This document shows, in pieces, positions 8,085 through 16,503 of a stretch of 36,127 nucleotides of DNA (position 1 is its first letter; each line of letters begins with the position of its first letter). The stretch spans positions 16,492 through 52,618 of the forward strand of contig DAVO01000029.1 in NCBI GenBank assembly GCA_002509405.1, given 5' to 3'. Position numbers and translations under genes: made by a program. This DNA comes from Methanomassiliicoccaceae archaeon UBA72. Lineage in GTDB: Archaea > Thermoplasmatota > Thermoplasmata > Methanomassiliicoccales > Methanomethylophilaceae. The notes under the pieces were generated by a model. That model worked only from the letters and a program-made list of their open reading frames with translations. It was not told the DNA's origin and did no database searches.

Positions 8085-9302
8085 TCACCCGGAAAGGATC
8101 CTTTCCACTTCGGCGACGGAGTTGGCGCACTTTATCGGCGGTTCGCTGTACTTGACAGCGGTGTCGGGATCCTTGAGTCCGTTTCCGGTGCAGATCGCCA
8201 CCACCCTCTCGTCCCTGTCGATGACCCCTTGCTCTCTGAGCTTCAGTATCCCTGCGACAGAAGCTGCGGAGGCGGGCTCTACGAACACGCCCTCCCTCCT
8301 GGCCGTCAGCTTCTGGGCGGAAACGATCTCCTCGTCCGTTACCGTGGCGGAGTATCCTCCCGTGCCGTAGATCGCCATTAGGGCCTTTCTGCCGCTGACC
8401 GGGTTTCCGATGCGTATTGCGGTAGCGAGCGTCTCGGGGTTCTCCACCGGGACAAAGTCCTCCTCATGATTCGAGAACGCCTTCGCGACGGGGCTGGAAC
8501 CTTCCGCCTGTATGCCTGTGAGCATAGGCATTCTGTCGATCCATCCGACCTCTTCAAGCTCGGTAAGCGCCTTGTACACGGCCCAGATGTTCGCCGCGTT
8601 GCCCACGGGCAGGACGATCCTGTCTGGCACTCCATATTCAAGCTGGTCCATTATCTCGAAAAGGACGGATTTCTGGCCTTCGGGGCGGTATGGGTTGATC
8701 GAGTTCAGAAGGTATATCTTCCTCTCGTCGGCCATCTTCCTGGCCAACGCCAGTGCGTCGTCGAAGTTTCCGTCCACCGAAAGGACTTTGGCCCCATAGA
8801 AAAGAGCCTGTGCCAGTTTTCCAGCGGCCACTTTGCCGGACGGAAGGAAAACGGCGCATTTTATCCCGGCCTTGGCCGCATATGCGGCCAGTGACGCGGA
8901 GGTGTTCCCGGTGGAAGCGCAGCCGACGACCTTGGCGTCGAGCTCCTTGGCTCTGGTGACTCCGACGGTCATTCCACGGTCCTTGAACGATCCTGTGGGG
9001 TTTAGACCTTCGAACTTCACAAACATCTCTTTTACGCCCGCCTGTTCGGCTAGGGCTTCCGTCTTGTACAGGGGCGTGCCTCCTTCCTGTATCGAGATCT
9101 TGTGTGCGGGGTCGACCGGCAGGAAGTCCGAATATCTCCAGACCCCCAGGGGCTCTTTCCTGAGGTCTGCCGGTTTTTTCTCCTTTATTTTCTCCAGGTC
9201 CATCTTGACCGTGAGCAGCCCGCCGCATCTGGGACATATGCTGACGAAGGGGTCTTCCACCGTCGCTCCGCAGTCCCAGCACATTACTTTATGATTTGTC
9301 AT
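8085..9302 (-). CDS. thrC: Threonine synthase
   Basis: A PLP enzyme of about 405 residues converting O-phosphohomoserine to threonine. Starting at 9302, the N-terminus carries a zinc-ribbon with Cys8, Cys11, Cys23 and Cys26. The PLP lysine is Lys107 in NPTGSFKDRG. A glycine-rich phosphate-binding loop (LPVGNAANIW) and ICTGNGLKDPD near the C-terminus are also present. An upstream in-frame start would add 16 residues read from within thrB. GGAGGATCTGATATG gives a strong ribosome site for 9302, which begins 1 nt after the thrB stop. The gene forms a two-gene operon with thrB. Confidence 0.95.
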   Translation of the reverse strand: MTNHKVMCWDCGATVEDPFVSICPRCGGLLTVKMDLEKIKEKKPADLRKEPLGVWRYSDFLPVDPAHKISIQEGGTPLYKTEALAEQAGVKEMFVKFEGLNPTGSFKDRGMTVGVTRAKELDAKVVGCASTGNTSASLAAYAAKAGIKCAVFLPSGKVAAGKLAQALFYGAKVLSVDGNFDDALALARKMADERKIYLLNSINPYRPEGQKSVLFEIMDQLEYGVPDRIVLPVGNAANIWAVYKALTELEEVGWIDRMPMLTGIQAEGSSPVAKAFSNHEEDFVPVENPETLATAIRIGNPVSGRKALMAIYGTGGYSATVTDEEIVSAQKLTARREGVFVEPASAASVAGILKLREQGVIDRDERVVAICTGNGLKDPDTAVKYSEPPIKCANSVAEVERILSG

Positions 9303-9303
9303 A

Positions 9304-10236
9304 TCAGATCCTCCTGCAACCGAAGCCGCAATCGGTGACCCATGTGTCACAACCTATCCCCGCATCCACGAACACGGCCTTCATGCTTTCCGCTATAATC
9401 TTTCCGTCATGGGTTTTCTTGTCATAGAAAGACATTACACAGGGCCCGGAACCTCCGAGGAACGAGGCCAACGCGCCATGTGACATCGCCGCGGATTCGG
9501 CCTCTTTAAGGTGAGGTACGAAATGGCTCCTGAAGGGCTCCGAAACAAGGTCCTGGACCGACCTTCCTACAAGTCCCAGGTCGCCCGTGCCCATCCCGTG
9601 TACGAGACAGGCCGCATTGCCAGCATGGAATACGAGATGCTTAAGGGGCACCTCTTTGGGAATGACTTTCCTTGCCTCCTTTGTCTCCACATAAATGTCC
9701 GGGAGGGCTACAACGAGGCCCAGGTTCTCAGGCGGCCTGATGGAGACCATCTCGAAGGGCTCATAGGACCTTATGACGGTAAATCCTCCCACGATGCATG
9801 GGGCCACGTTATCGGCGTGGAATCCCCCGGACGTCACGTCCTCTGCATGTGCGGCGCAAAGAACCAGTTCGGTCTGGCTGAGCTTCTCCCCGCACATGAG
9901 ATGCGCCAGGTATGCTCCTCCTGCGGCGGATGCGCCCGAAGAACCTATTCCGCTGCCCGGCCTGATCCCCTTTTTTATCCTGAACTCAATGCCGAACTTC
10001 TCCCCCGACCTTTTTAGCACCTCGGCGGCAGCAATGCAAACCGAGTTCCTGTCAGGGTCCGTGGGGATGGTCTCGCTCCCCGGTCCGGATATCTCCGAAA
10101 TGTAGAGACCGGACTCCGTCTTCCTGCCTTCTATCACATCATAAGGTTCCATGAGGGCCAGTCCGAAAGTGTCGAACCCGGGCCCTATGTTGGAGGTGGT
10201 GGCCGGTGCAGCCACTCTGATCCATTCGTTTTTCAT
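9304..10236 (-). CDS. thrB: Homoserine kinase (GHMP family)
   Basis: Phosphorylates homoserine, giving the substrate of the thrC product encoded next to it. The start at 10236 (MKNEWIRVAAPATTSNIGPG) matches GHMP kinases and gives 310 residues. A longer open frame to 10503 runs through the promoter and the opposing cgi121 gene and is not used. The phosphate loop is PGSGIGSSGASAAGG at about 92-106, and the C-terminal FLGGSGPCVMSF is the third GHMP motif. A TATA element at 10288-10300 lies about 50-60 nt upstream, giving a short leader. Confidence 0.94.
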   Translation of the reverse strand: MKNEWIRVAAPATTSNIGPGFDTFGLALMEPYDVIEGRKTESGLYISEISGPGSETIPTDPDRNSVCIAAAEVLKRSGEKFGIEFRIKKGIRPGSGIGSSGASAAGGAYLAHLMCGEKLSQTELVLCAAHAEDVTSGGFHADNVAPCIVGGFTVIRSYEPFEMVSIRPPENLGLVVALPDIYVETKEARKVIPKEVPLKHLVFHAGNAACLVHGMGTGDLGLVGRSVQDLVSEPFRSHFVPHLKEAESAAMSHGALASFLGGSGPCVMSFYDKKTHDGKIIAESMKAVFVDAGIGCDTWVTDCGFGCRRI

Positions 10237-10287
10237 CTGAACGCGTCCTGGAAAGATTCCTTCGGTCTGCCGTACCGCGCAGTATTT

Positions 10288-10300
10288 GATAAACTTTATC
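10288..10300. promoter_or_regulatory. Palindromic TATA element shared by thrB and cgi121
   Basis: GATAAACTTTATC is a perfect palindrome around a single central C, so it reads as a TATA-like box on both strands. It lies between the divergent thrB (start 10236) and cgi121 (start 10318 or 10357) genes and is the only TATA-like box seen in that gap. Confidence 0.5.
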
Positions 10301-10317
10301 CGCTCTGCTACGGGACG

Positions 10318-10821
10318 GTGGGCAAAATTAAAACAGTGTTCGGGATATCGGTCCCTATGGCCGCCCTCAGAGTGATAGGCATCAGATGTAGAAGGTCTCC
10401 TAAGGAGGTTGCCGAACATTTCATCGCCATGGGGTCCGAGGCGGTTGTTTTCGATCCCGACTTCATCTGCGGCGCCGACCATGTGATCTCTTCGTACATG
10501 CATGCGGAGAGGGCTTTATCGCAGGGAACCCAGAGGTCCAGGGGCATACTCACTGAAACGATACTTTACGCGTCCGCCGACAGACAGATCGGAAGAGCCC
10601 TCAGAAAGATGAGCCCTAAGGAAGGTGACACCGCATTCGTTGTTCTGATAATAGGCGGATCGGAGGACCTGGCACTTTCGGATATAGGTGCGGAGAGAGA
10701 CGACTCCCTTGTAGAATGCACAGAGGTGTCTGCCCGTAACATGGGACTTAAGAAAGGTTCGATCCCCTATACCAACCTCATCCTGGAGCAGATAGCATCC
10801 GTTGACATCATGAAGTATTGA
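10318..10821 (+). CDS. cgi121: KEOPS complex subunit Cgi121
   Basis: The KEOPS complex makes N6-threonylcarbamoyladenosine on ANN-decoding tRNAs. Cgi121 binds Bud32 and the tRNA CCA end. The family core is visible as GADHVISSYMHAERAL at about 52-67 and ILTETILYASADRQIGRAL at about 77-95, followed by the compact C-terminal domain. The start is uncertain. The GTG at 10318 gives 167 residues and lies about 25 nt after the TATA element (leaderless). The ATG at 10357 gives 154 residues starting MAALRVIGIRC, closer to known N-termini. No other KEOPS gene is in the window. Confidence 0.85.
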   Translation: MGKIKTVFGISVPMAALRVIGIRCRRSPKEVAEHFIAMGSEAVVFDPDFICGADHVISSYMHAERALSQGTQRSRGILTETILYASADRQIGRALRKMSPKEGDTAFVVLIIGGSEDLALSDIGAERDDSLVECTEVSARNMGLKKGSIPYTNLILEQIASVDIMKY

Positions 10822-10852
10822 AAATGATGTAAAAGGTTTGGATGGATTCCGT

Positions 10853-11257
10853 TCAAAGGTCTGGAACGAACTTGAACCCGTAGTGTATCACGCCGGAAGC
10901 CCCGTCTTCGTCCAGTTTGCGCAGCACCGAGCGCACGCGCATCCCTATTTCGATCTTCGAAAGGTCTACGTCAACGAGCTGACCGGATATCAGAAGGCCG
11001 TCATCGGTCCTTATCATAGCCACCGCGTACGGCTTCAGGTTCCTGTTGCAGTCCGGTGCCTCGTGGATCACCGAGAAGGTGAAGACCTTTCCCTTCCTGG
11101 ACACCTGATACGGGTGCATCTTGCCGAACCCGTTCCTCCTGCAGAAGGGACACATGCTGCGCTTGGGGAAGAATTTCCTGTTGCAGTTTCCGCACTCCGA
11201 TCCCTCCAGATTGTATCTGGCGGGAATCTCCCTCCACTCTTTTGCCACTGTTGCCAT
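10853..11257 (-). CDS. DUF35 Zn-ribbon/OB-fold acyl-CoA scaffold protein
   Basis: A 134-residue protein with an N-terminal rubredoxin-like zinc ribbon (CGNC at 22-25, CPFC at 37-40) followed by an OB fold (GKVFTFSVIHEAP through VRSVLRKLDEDG). Proteins of this family bridge thiolase and HMG-CoA synthase in archaea, holding both in one complex that shares a pantetheine-binding channel. The gene order here (synthase, thiolase, DUF35) matches that system. Its ATG overlaps the thiolase stop as TGATG with GGAGG upstream, indicating translational coupling and probably fixed stoichiometry. Confidence 0.9.
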   Translation of the reverse strand: MATVAKEWREIPARYNLEGSECGNCNRKFFPKRSMCPFCRRNGFGKMHPYQVSRKGKVFTFSVIHEAPDCNRNLKPYAVAMIRTDDGLLISGQLVDVDLSKIEIGMRVRSVLRKLDEDGASGVIHYGFKFVPDL

Positions 11258-12420
11258 CAGATCGCCTCCAGTATGCTGACGGTTACGGCGGAGCCTGTGC
11301 CTCCGACGGACTGGGCAAGCCCGTATTTCGCGTTGGCGACCTGCCTCTTGTCAGCCTTGTTCCTGAGCTGGTCCGCAATCTCCACGACCTGTGCGACGCC
11401 CGATGCGCCGACCGGGTAGCCTCTTGCCTTCAGCCCGCCCGATGTGTTCACGGCTATCTTGCCGCCGAGCTCGACCTGTCCCTCGAGGACGGCCTTGCCC
11501 GCCTCTCCCTTCTTGAAGAAGCCCAGGTCCTGGAGGGCCATTATTCCTCCAACGGTGTAGTCGTCGTGAACCTCTGCCACGGAGATGTCCTTGGCCTCGA
11601 TTCCCGCTATCCTGTAAGCTTCCTTGGCCGCCGAGGTGGTGGCCTTGAAGGTCGTGATATCCTCTCTCTGGAAAAGTGCCAGTGTATCGCTTGCCTGGCA
11701 TACTGCGGCCACTTTCACATAGTCCACGCCCATTTTCTTTGCGACATCCAGGGGCACCATAACAACGGCGGCGGCCCCGTCGGAATAGGGGGCGCAGTCG
11801 AACACGTTCAGCGGTTCGGCCACCGGGCCGGACCTGAGTACGGTGTCCAAGGTTATGGGGCTCTTGTACTGTGCGTTGGGGTTCAGTGCACCGTGTTTGT
11901 GCGAGTTGACAGCGAAAGACGCTATCTCCTCACGGGTTGCGGTCCCTTCGTAAATCAGACGCCTGGTGATCATGGCGTACAGCGATGTGAGCGTTAGACC
12001 CATCGAGGCCTCCCACTCCGCATCGGCGGTGCTGTCCATGACGGACGCAGTGGACGCATCGTCCAGGTCCGTCATCTTCTCGGCCCCTCCAACGAGTACC
12101 GCCTCGTGCATTCCGGAAGCGACGGCCATGACTCCCTGTCTGAATGCCACTCCTCCCGATGCCCCTCCGGACTCGGTCCTTACGGCGGGGACGTTCCTTG
12201 TGGCCATTCCCGAATAGTCGGCGATCAGAGCATCGATGTGCTGCTGGTTGATAAAACGGGAAGACATGTTTCCGATGAATATCCCGTCCACCTCAGAACC
12301 GGACATGCCGGCATCCTCGATGGCTTTTATGCCCGCTTCTATACCGATCGACCTAAAGGATTTGTCCCAAAGCTCACCGAATTTGGTGACGCCTGTACCA
12401 ACAATTGCTACTTCTCTCAT
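11257..12420 (-). CDS. Archaeal thiolase (acetyl-CoA acetyltransferase) of the mevalonate operon
   Basis: A 387-residue thiolase-fold protein expected to supply acetoacetyl-CoA to HMG-CoA synthase. The ATG at 12420 is chosen over an in-frame GTG at 12429 because GGAGTG lies 6 nt upstream. Typical blocks: VAIVGTGVTKFGE at 4-16, NVFDCAPYSDGAAAVVM near 205-221, VAEVHDDYTVGG with His285, and the glycine-rich C-terminal loop NTSGGLKARGYPVGASG. Two catalytic positions look abnormal. The usual EAACASGG nucleophile block reads ESGGASGG (Gly86 where Cys is expected), and the GHP motif reads GYP (Tyr335). Context still makes the role in the mevalonate pathway likely. Whether the subunit is active by itself is open. 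Confidence 0.88.
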   Translation of the reverse strand: MREVAIVGTGVTKFGELWDKSFRSIGIEAGIKAIEDAGMSGSEVDGIFIGNMSSRFINQQHIDALIADYSGMATRNVPAVRTESGGASGGVAFRQGVMAVASGMHEAVLVGGAEKMTDLDDASTASVMDSTADAEWEASMGLTLTSLYAMITRRLIYEGTATREEIASFAVNSHKHGALNPNAQYKSPITLDTVLRSGPVAEPLNVFDCAPYSDGAAAVVMVPLDVAKKMGVDYVKVAAVCQASDTLALFQREDITTFKATTSAAKEAYRIAGIEAKDISVAEVHDDYTVGGIMALQDLGFFKKGEAGKAVLEGQVELGGKIAVNTSGGLKARGYPVGASGVAQVVEIADQLRNKADKRQVANAKYGLAQSVGGTGSAVTVSILEAI

Positions 12421-12425
12421 CTTAA

Positions 12426-13478
12426 TCACTCCGGCATGATGATCTTTCCCTTGAACTTCGCATACAGCGCATAGTCCAGGTACACTGGGTTCTCCAGGAC
12501 CTTCTCCAGGGTCGGTGCGTTCTCTCTCTTGTAATCCTTCATCTCGTCGGTCACGGTTATGTCGAAGGCATCGCTTCCGGCACCGGAACCATAGGACGTG
12601 ACAAATATCCTGTCGCCGGGCTTCGATTTGTCAAGGACATTGGCCAGTCCCAGGGGCACCGCTCCGCTGTAGGTGTTGCCTATGGACGGCGTGAGCAGCC
12701 CGTGCTGGATCTGCTCGGGGGTGAATCCCAGCATCTTCGCGACCTTCTCGGGGAACTTCCCGTTAGGCTGGTGGAACACCGCGTAGTCATAATCCTCGGG
12801 CTTTGTTTTGCGGTCCTCCAGCATCATCTTCGCCGCGGATATGATATGTTTGAAGTAGGCCGGGTCGCCTGTGAACCTCCCGCCGTGGCTGGGGTATGGT
12901 TGGCCTTCCCTTCTCCAGAAATCAGGAGTGTCGGTGGTGAAGCTCAATGTCTTGTTGATCGTGGCTATTACCTTTTCGGAACCTATGAGATATGCCGCTC
13001 CTCCGGCGGACGCCGAATATTCGAGCGCGTCCCCGGGCGCCCCCTGGGATGTGTCGGCCCCTACAGCCACTCCGTACTTAACTATCCCTGAGCCCACGAG
13101 ACCCATGCACATCTGCATACCTGCCGTTCCGGCCTTGCATGCGAACTCGAGGTCCGCCGCCGTCAGCGCCGGGGTCGCCTGTATGACCTCTGCCACGACT
13201 CCGGACGAGGGTTTGACCGCATAAGGATGCGATTCGGACCCTACGTACACGGCGCCGATCTCTTTGGGGTCGACTTCCGGTACCCTCTGCATCATGTATC
13301 TGGCGGCCTCGGAGGAGATCGTTATTACGTCCTCGTCAGGCGACGGCACGGATTTCTGATCGATCTTCAGTCCTTTTCCCATTCCTTTGCCGTCCGCGCC
13401 CCAGACGCGCCCGATTTCTTCGGGCTTGATCCTGTAGCGGGGGACGTATGCTCCGTAGCTTACAATTCCAACATCCAT
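12426..13478 (-). CDS. Hydroxymethylglutaryl-CoA synthase
   Basis: Condenses acetyl-CoA with acetoacetyl-CoA, the committed entry to the mevalonate pathway that makes archaeal isoprenoid lipids. The 350-residue length and the N-terminus MDVGIVSYGAYVPRYRI are typical of the archaeal enzyme. The catalytic Cys is Cys114 in EFACKAGTAGM, and His236 in FHQPNGKFPEKV is the expected active-site histidine. The start codon follows the stop of the upstream regulator with no gap, with AAGGAAGGG as ribosome site. The thiolase start lies 5 nt after this gene's stop. Confidence 0.95.
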   Translation of the reverse strand: MDVGIVSYGAYVPRYRIKPEEIGRVWGADGKGMGKGLKIDQKSVPSPDEDVITISSEAARYMMQRVPEVDPKEIGAVYVGSESHPYAVKPSSGVVAEVIQATPALTAADLEFACKAGTAGMQMCMGLVGSGIVKYGVAVGADTSQGAPGDALEYSASAGGAAYLIGSEKVIATINKTLSFTTDTPDFWRREGQPYPSHGGRFTGDPAYFKHIISAAKMMLEDRKTKPEDYDYAVFHQPNGKFPEKVAKMLGFTPEQIQHGLLTPSIGNTYSGAVPLGLANVLDKSKPGDRIFVTSYGSGAGSDAFDITVTDEMKDYKRENAPTLEKVLENPVYLDYALYAKFKGKIIMPE

Positions 13479-14171
13479 TCATTTCCCTTCCTTTAATTTA
13501 TTCAGACGTTTCACTAATTCTTCCACTGACAGTTCGGTCACCACTAGCGGGATCTTCTCTAGTTTTGCCAACTTGATAGCCAAAAGGTCCGTGTTCTCCG
13601 GGCTCTGGTACACCACCATGGCCGGAGTCAGGGGATGCGCCCTTATCGCCACCATGGGGGACCTGCCGTAGTGCACATTGGTGAAAATCAATGCGCGCTC
13701 GATGTTCCAGCCGTATATCTTAAGATAATCTTCGGAGCTGAGGTTGACTATCGCCTTCAGGGAGTCCACGATCGTGTATCCGTAGACCTTCTTGGAGGGG
13801 ACCCTGTCCGTGTTCAGATTTTTACCAGAAACGATGGAGATGATGACCTCTGGGTCCACCCCGCCGTCGAACTCCTCCATGGCCAGAATGCATTCGTTCC
13901 TCATCCCCGGCATATACCTTGTGGCGACCGGGGACCCGTTAATCCTGTCCAAAGCGATGAACGATTCCACCATCTTCTTCACGACCGCTACGCCGGGGGA
14001 CTTTCTCCTTCCGGATTCGTAGTCGCTTATCACGGAGTTGGAAACACCCATCTTATCCGCAAGCTGCTGCTGTGAGAGCCCAAACTCCTCTCTCCATTTT
14101 CGGACGATCTTGCCGGGCTCCGCCGACATGGATATCTCTCCTGCGATTTTCTCGCTGAGCTCATCCGTCAT
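13479..14171 (-). CDS. XRE-type HTH transcriptional regulator of the mevalonate operon
   Basis: A 230-residue protein with a Cro/CI-type helix-turn-helix at about residues 21-58 (WREEFGLSQQQLADKMG, then VSNSVISDYESGRRKSPG) and a C-terminal domain of about 150 residues that I recognise only as the domain seen in predicted archaeal regulators of this type (COG1709-like). It is the first gene of the operon and its TGA is followed directly by the HMG-CoA synthase ATG, so it is translated with the pathway genes. A role in sensing a mevalonate-pathway metabolite and controlling its own operon is inference. The promoter region at 14188-14205 is AT-rich and nearly palindromic. Confidence 0.82.
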   Translation of the reverse strand: MTDELSEKIAGEISMSAEPGKIVRKWREEFGLSQQQLADKMGVSNSVISDYESGRRKSPGVAVVKKMVESFIALDRINGSPVATRYMPGMRNECILAMEEFDGGVDPEVIISIVSGKNLNTDRVPSKKVYGYTIVDSLKAIVNLSSEDYLKIYGWNIERALIFTNVHYGRSPMVAIRAHPLTPAMVVYQSPENTDLLAIKLAKLEKIPLVVTELSVEELVKRLNKLKEGK

Positions 14172-14187
14172 ACCGTTGAAACAGGCG

Positions 14188-14205
14188 GTTTATTATTTAA
14201 TAATG
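14188..14205 (-). promoter_or_regulatory. AT-rich near-palindromic promoter of the mevalonate operon
   Basis: On the plus strand the core reads TTATTA-TT-TAATAA, symmetric except for the central two bases. It lies about 20-34 nt upstream of the regulator's ATG at 14171, the right place for a TATA box of a leaderless or short-leader transcript. The symmetry also makes it a possible operator for the dimeric HTH regulator encoded downstream. Confidence 0.45.
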
Positions 14206-14234
14206 TCGAACTCATGAATCGTCAATCAACGTAC

Positions 14235-15632
14235 TCATCGCTTATGGAGCTCTTTGTCCAGCACATCTATGACCGTCTTCATGACCTTGAGCCTCCCGTA
14301 CTTCTTGTCGTTTGATTCGACGACATACCAGGGCGCCTCGGTAGTGTTCGTGCTCTCGATCATGGCATCTATGTAATCGGTATAGATGTCCCACTTCTCG
14401 CGGTTGCGCCAGTCCTCGTCTGTGATCTTCCAGTTCTTGAGCGGGTCCTCCATGCGGGCTTTGAACCTCTCCAGCTGCTCCTCCGGACTGATCTCCATCC
14501 AGAATTTGATTATGATCGCGCCTGTGTCTATCATCGCTCTCTCGAAGCCGTTGATCTCCTTGGCGGACCTGACGTACTCTTCATGGGTGCAGAACCCTTC
14601 GATCGGCTCGACCATCATCCTGCCATACCAGCTGCGGTCGAATATCGTGATGTGCCCGTACGAAGGCATGTCGGCGCCGAATCTCCAGAGGTAATTATGC
14701 TCTTTTTCCTCCGGGGTCGGGGCCGCCACCGACCTGGCCACATATCCTCTCGGATTCAGGGCGTGGGCAAGCCTTTTGATGCTGCCTCCCTTCCCTGCGG
14801 AGTCGCGGCCCTCGAAAATGACCACTAGGGAGCGGTCGCTGACCGCGAGTATCGACTGAAGCCTCGCAAGCTCTTTCGAATAATCATTTATCTTCTCCGT
14901 GTAACCCTCCGCCCTCAGGGTCATGTCAGCGGTTTTTCTGGGGTTTCCGCACATGGGCGTGGTGTATTCGGCAGGCGAGAATGGAGGATATCTGAGTTTG
15001 TGAGACAGTGCGGCGGTGATCCCGCCGATGCTGTTGAAAGCCGTTATCTCCGGATCGTCGATGTTCACCTCCAGCCATCTGGCATACGGGGTGTCGGTCC
15101 TTGCGATAACTTCTTTCATTACATCTCCGCAGTAGACCTCTTTGTCTATGTGGTCGTCATTGAGGAAAGATTTTTTCTTATGGCGGGGACCGAATTTATC
15201 CGATAGGGCTTCGACCTTGTCGGCTTCCGCCTTCAGGAACAGCTTGACGACCATGACGCCGTTGTCTACCAGATACCTCTCGAAGATATTTGCATCGTTT
15301 ATCATGCGGTCCAGCCCTTCGCCCGCGACCTTCTCCAGATTCTCTGCGATGAAGGAATACCATCCGCGGTCGAATATCGCGAGCTGCCCTTTGCCCGGGG
15401 TGGAAGCGAGGAAATTGAGGAACGCCCTGGGACTGGTGAGGCCGTCCGGGTCGAAGTGCCGGTATCTGACGCCTCTCGGTTCCAATTTGTTCAGCAGGTC
15501 GCCCGCAACCCTTCCGATTACTCTTCCGCTACATCCTTCCAGAATTATGAGCGCGGGTATCCTCTCGCTGTAAAGCTCGTGCTGTATGAGGGTGAGCTTC
15601 TTCACAAGCGCCTCCCATTCTTCGTCTTCCAT
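14235..15632 (-). CDS. ppk2: Two-domain polyphosphate kinase 2 (PPK2)
   Basis: A 465-residue fusion of two PPK2 (P-loop thymidylate-kinase-like) domains. The C-terminal domain is complete: Walker A FEGRDSAGKGG at 273-283, FDRSWYGR at 331-338 and the lid region. The N-terminal domain keeps FDRGWYSF at 87-94, but its Walker A reads LEGCSGRVIGR at 31-41 and lacks the Lys, so it is probably structural. This is the arrangement of class II (fused) PPK2, whose studied bacterial members phosphorylate AMP to ADP with polyphosphate. Substrate here is inferred. A TATA-like element (CCATTATATCC, minus strand, about 15655-15665) is about 25 nt upstream of the ATG. Confidence 0.9.
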   Translation of the reverse strand: MEDEEWEALVKKLTLIQHELYSERIPALIILEGCSGRVIGRVAGDLLNKLEPRGVRYRHFDPDGLTSPRAFLNFLASTPGKGQLAIFDRGWYSFIAENLEKVAGEGLDRMINDANIFERYLVDNGVMVVKLFLKAEADKVEALSDKFGPRHKKKSFLNDDHIDKEVYCGDVMKEVIARTDTPYARWLEVNIDDPEITAFNSIGGITAALSHKLRYPPFSPAEYTTPMCGNPRKTADMTLRAEGYTEKINDYSKELARLQSILAVSDRSLVVIFEGRDSAGKGGSIKRLAHALNPRGYVARSVAAPTPEEKEHNYLWRFGADMPSYGHITIFDRSWYGRMMVEPIEGFCTHEEYVRSAKEINGFERAMIDTGAIIIKFWMEISPEEQLERFKARMEDPLKNWKITDEDWRNREKWDIYTDYIDAMIESTNTTEAPWYVVESNDKKYGRLKVMKTVIDVLDKELHKR

Positions 15633-15702
15633 CGGTCGTATACCCGCTTATGTGGATATAATGGTTCCAAAGGTAAAGTGAAATAAACGGTCGGCCCGTC
15701 CC

Positions 15703-16485
15703 ATGCTCATGATGGACGGACTGACGGAAGCCGCCAGGGAAGCGGGGAGGATAATGATGGACCGCAACGGCCTGACGATCAGCACAAAGGGGACCAGGGA
15801 GAATCTGGCCACCACCGCGGACCTCAAGGTCGAGAGATTCCTGAGGACCCGCCTTCCGGAACTTGTTCCCGGCTCGTCGTTCGTCGGAGAAGAGGACGGC
15901 CGGAGCGGAGAGGGAGACCTTGTGTGGATAGTCGACCCGATAGACGGTACGGCCAACTACGCCAGGGACCTGAGGGTCAGCACAGTGTCTATCGCGCTCC
16001 GAAAGAGCGGGGAGACCGTTGCCGGAGTGGTATATCAGCCGTACACGGACGAGATGTTCTGCGCCGGAAAGGGACAGGGTGCGTCGGTGAACGGCCGGGC
16101 CATCCACGTTTCTGACAGGCCTTTGGCCAATTCGATGTTCTGCACATCCTGGAGCGCCTACAAGAAAGAGAGGTCGCCGATGTGCTTCAGGATCTCGGAG
16201 CGCGTCCTGCCCATATGCGAGGACATACGGCGTTTCGGAACGGCGGCCTACGAACTGTCGCTGCTGGCAGAGGGACGCATCGATATCTTCTTCGAAGCCG
16301 CCCTTCAGCCCTGGGATATCGCGGCCGGCGCCCTCATTGTCAGGGAGGCGGGGGGCGTGTGCGGTTCATTGGACGGCCCTGAATCATACGATGCGGAGGG
16401 GCCCATGATAGCGGCCAACTGCCAGGAGAGCTTCGGCGCGATAAGGGATATCGTAGAAGAAGAGATGGGCAGAGAAATATTCTGA
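15703..16485 (+). CDS. Inositol monophosphatase / FBPase-family phosphatase
   Basis: A 260-residue metal-dependent sugar phosphatase. The metal-binding motifs are complete: GEEDG near 65-69, WIVDPIDGTANYARDL at about 82-97, and the C-terminal FFEAALQPWDIAAGALIVREAGG. Archaeal members dephosphorylate inositol-1-phosphate and often fructose-1,6-bisphosphate; the choice cannot be made from sequence alone. Starts at 15703, 15709 and 15712 are all in frame (MLMM). A weak AAATAAAC box at 15681-15688 favours one of the two inner ATGs for a leaderless transcript. It is divergent from the PPK2 gene. Confidence 0.88.
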   Translation: MLMMDGLTEAAREAGRIMMDRNGLTISTKGTRENLATTADLKVERFLRTRLPELVPGSSFVGEEDGRSGEGDLVWIVDPIDGTANYARDLRVSTVSIALRKSGETVAGVVYQPYTDEMFCAGKGQGASVNGRAIHVSDRPLANSMFCTSWSAYKKERSPMCFRISERVLPICEDIRRFGTAAYELSLLAEGRIDIFFEAALQPWDIAAGALIVREAGGVCGSLDGPESYDAEGPMIAANCQESFGAIRDIVEEEMGREIF

Positions 16486-16503
16486 AACGCTCTCGGACCA
16501 TCT

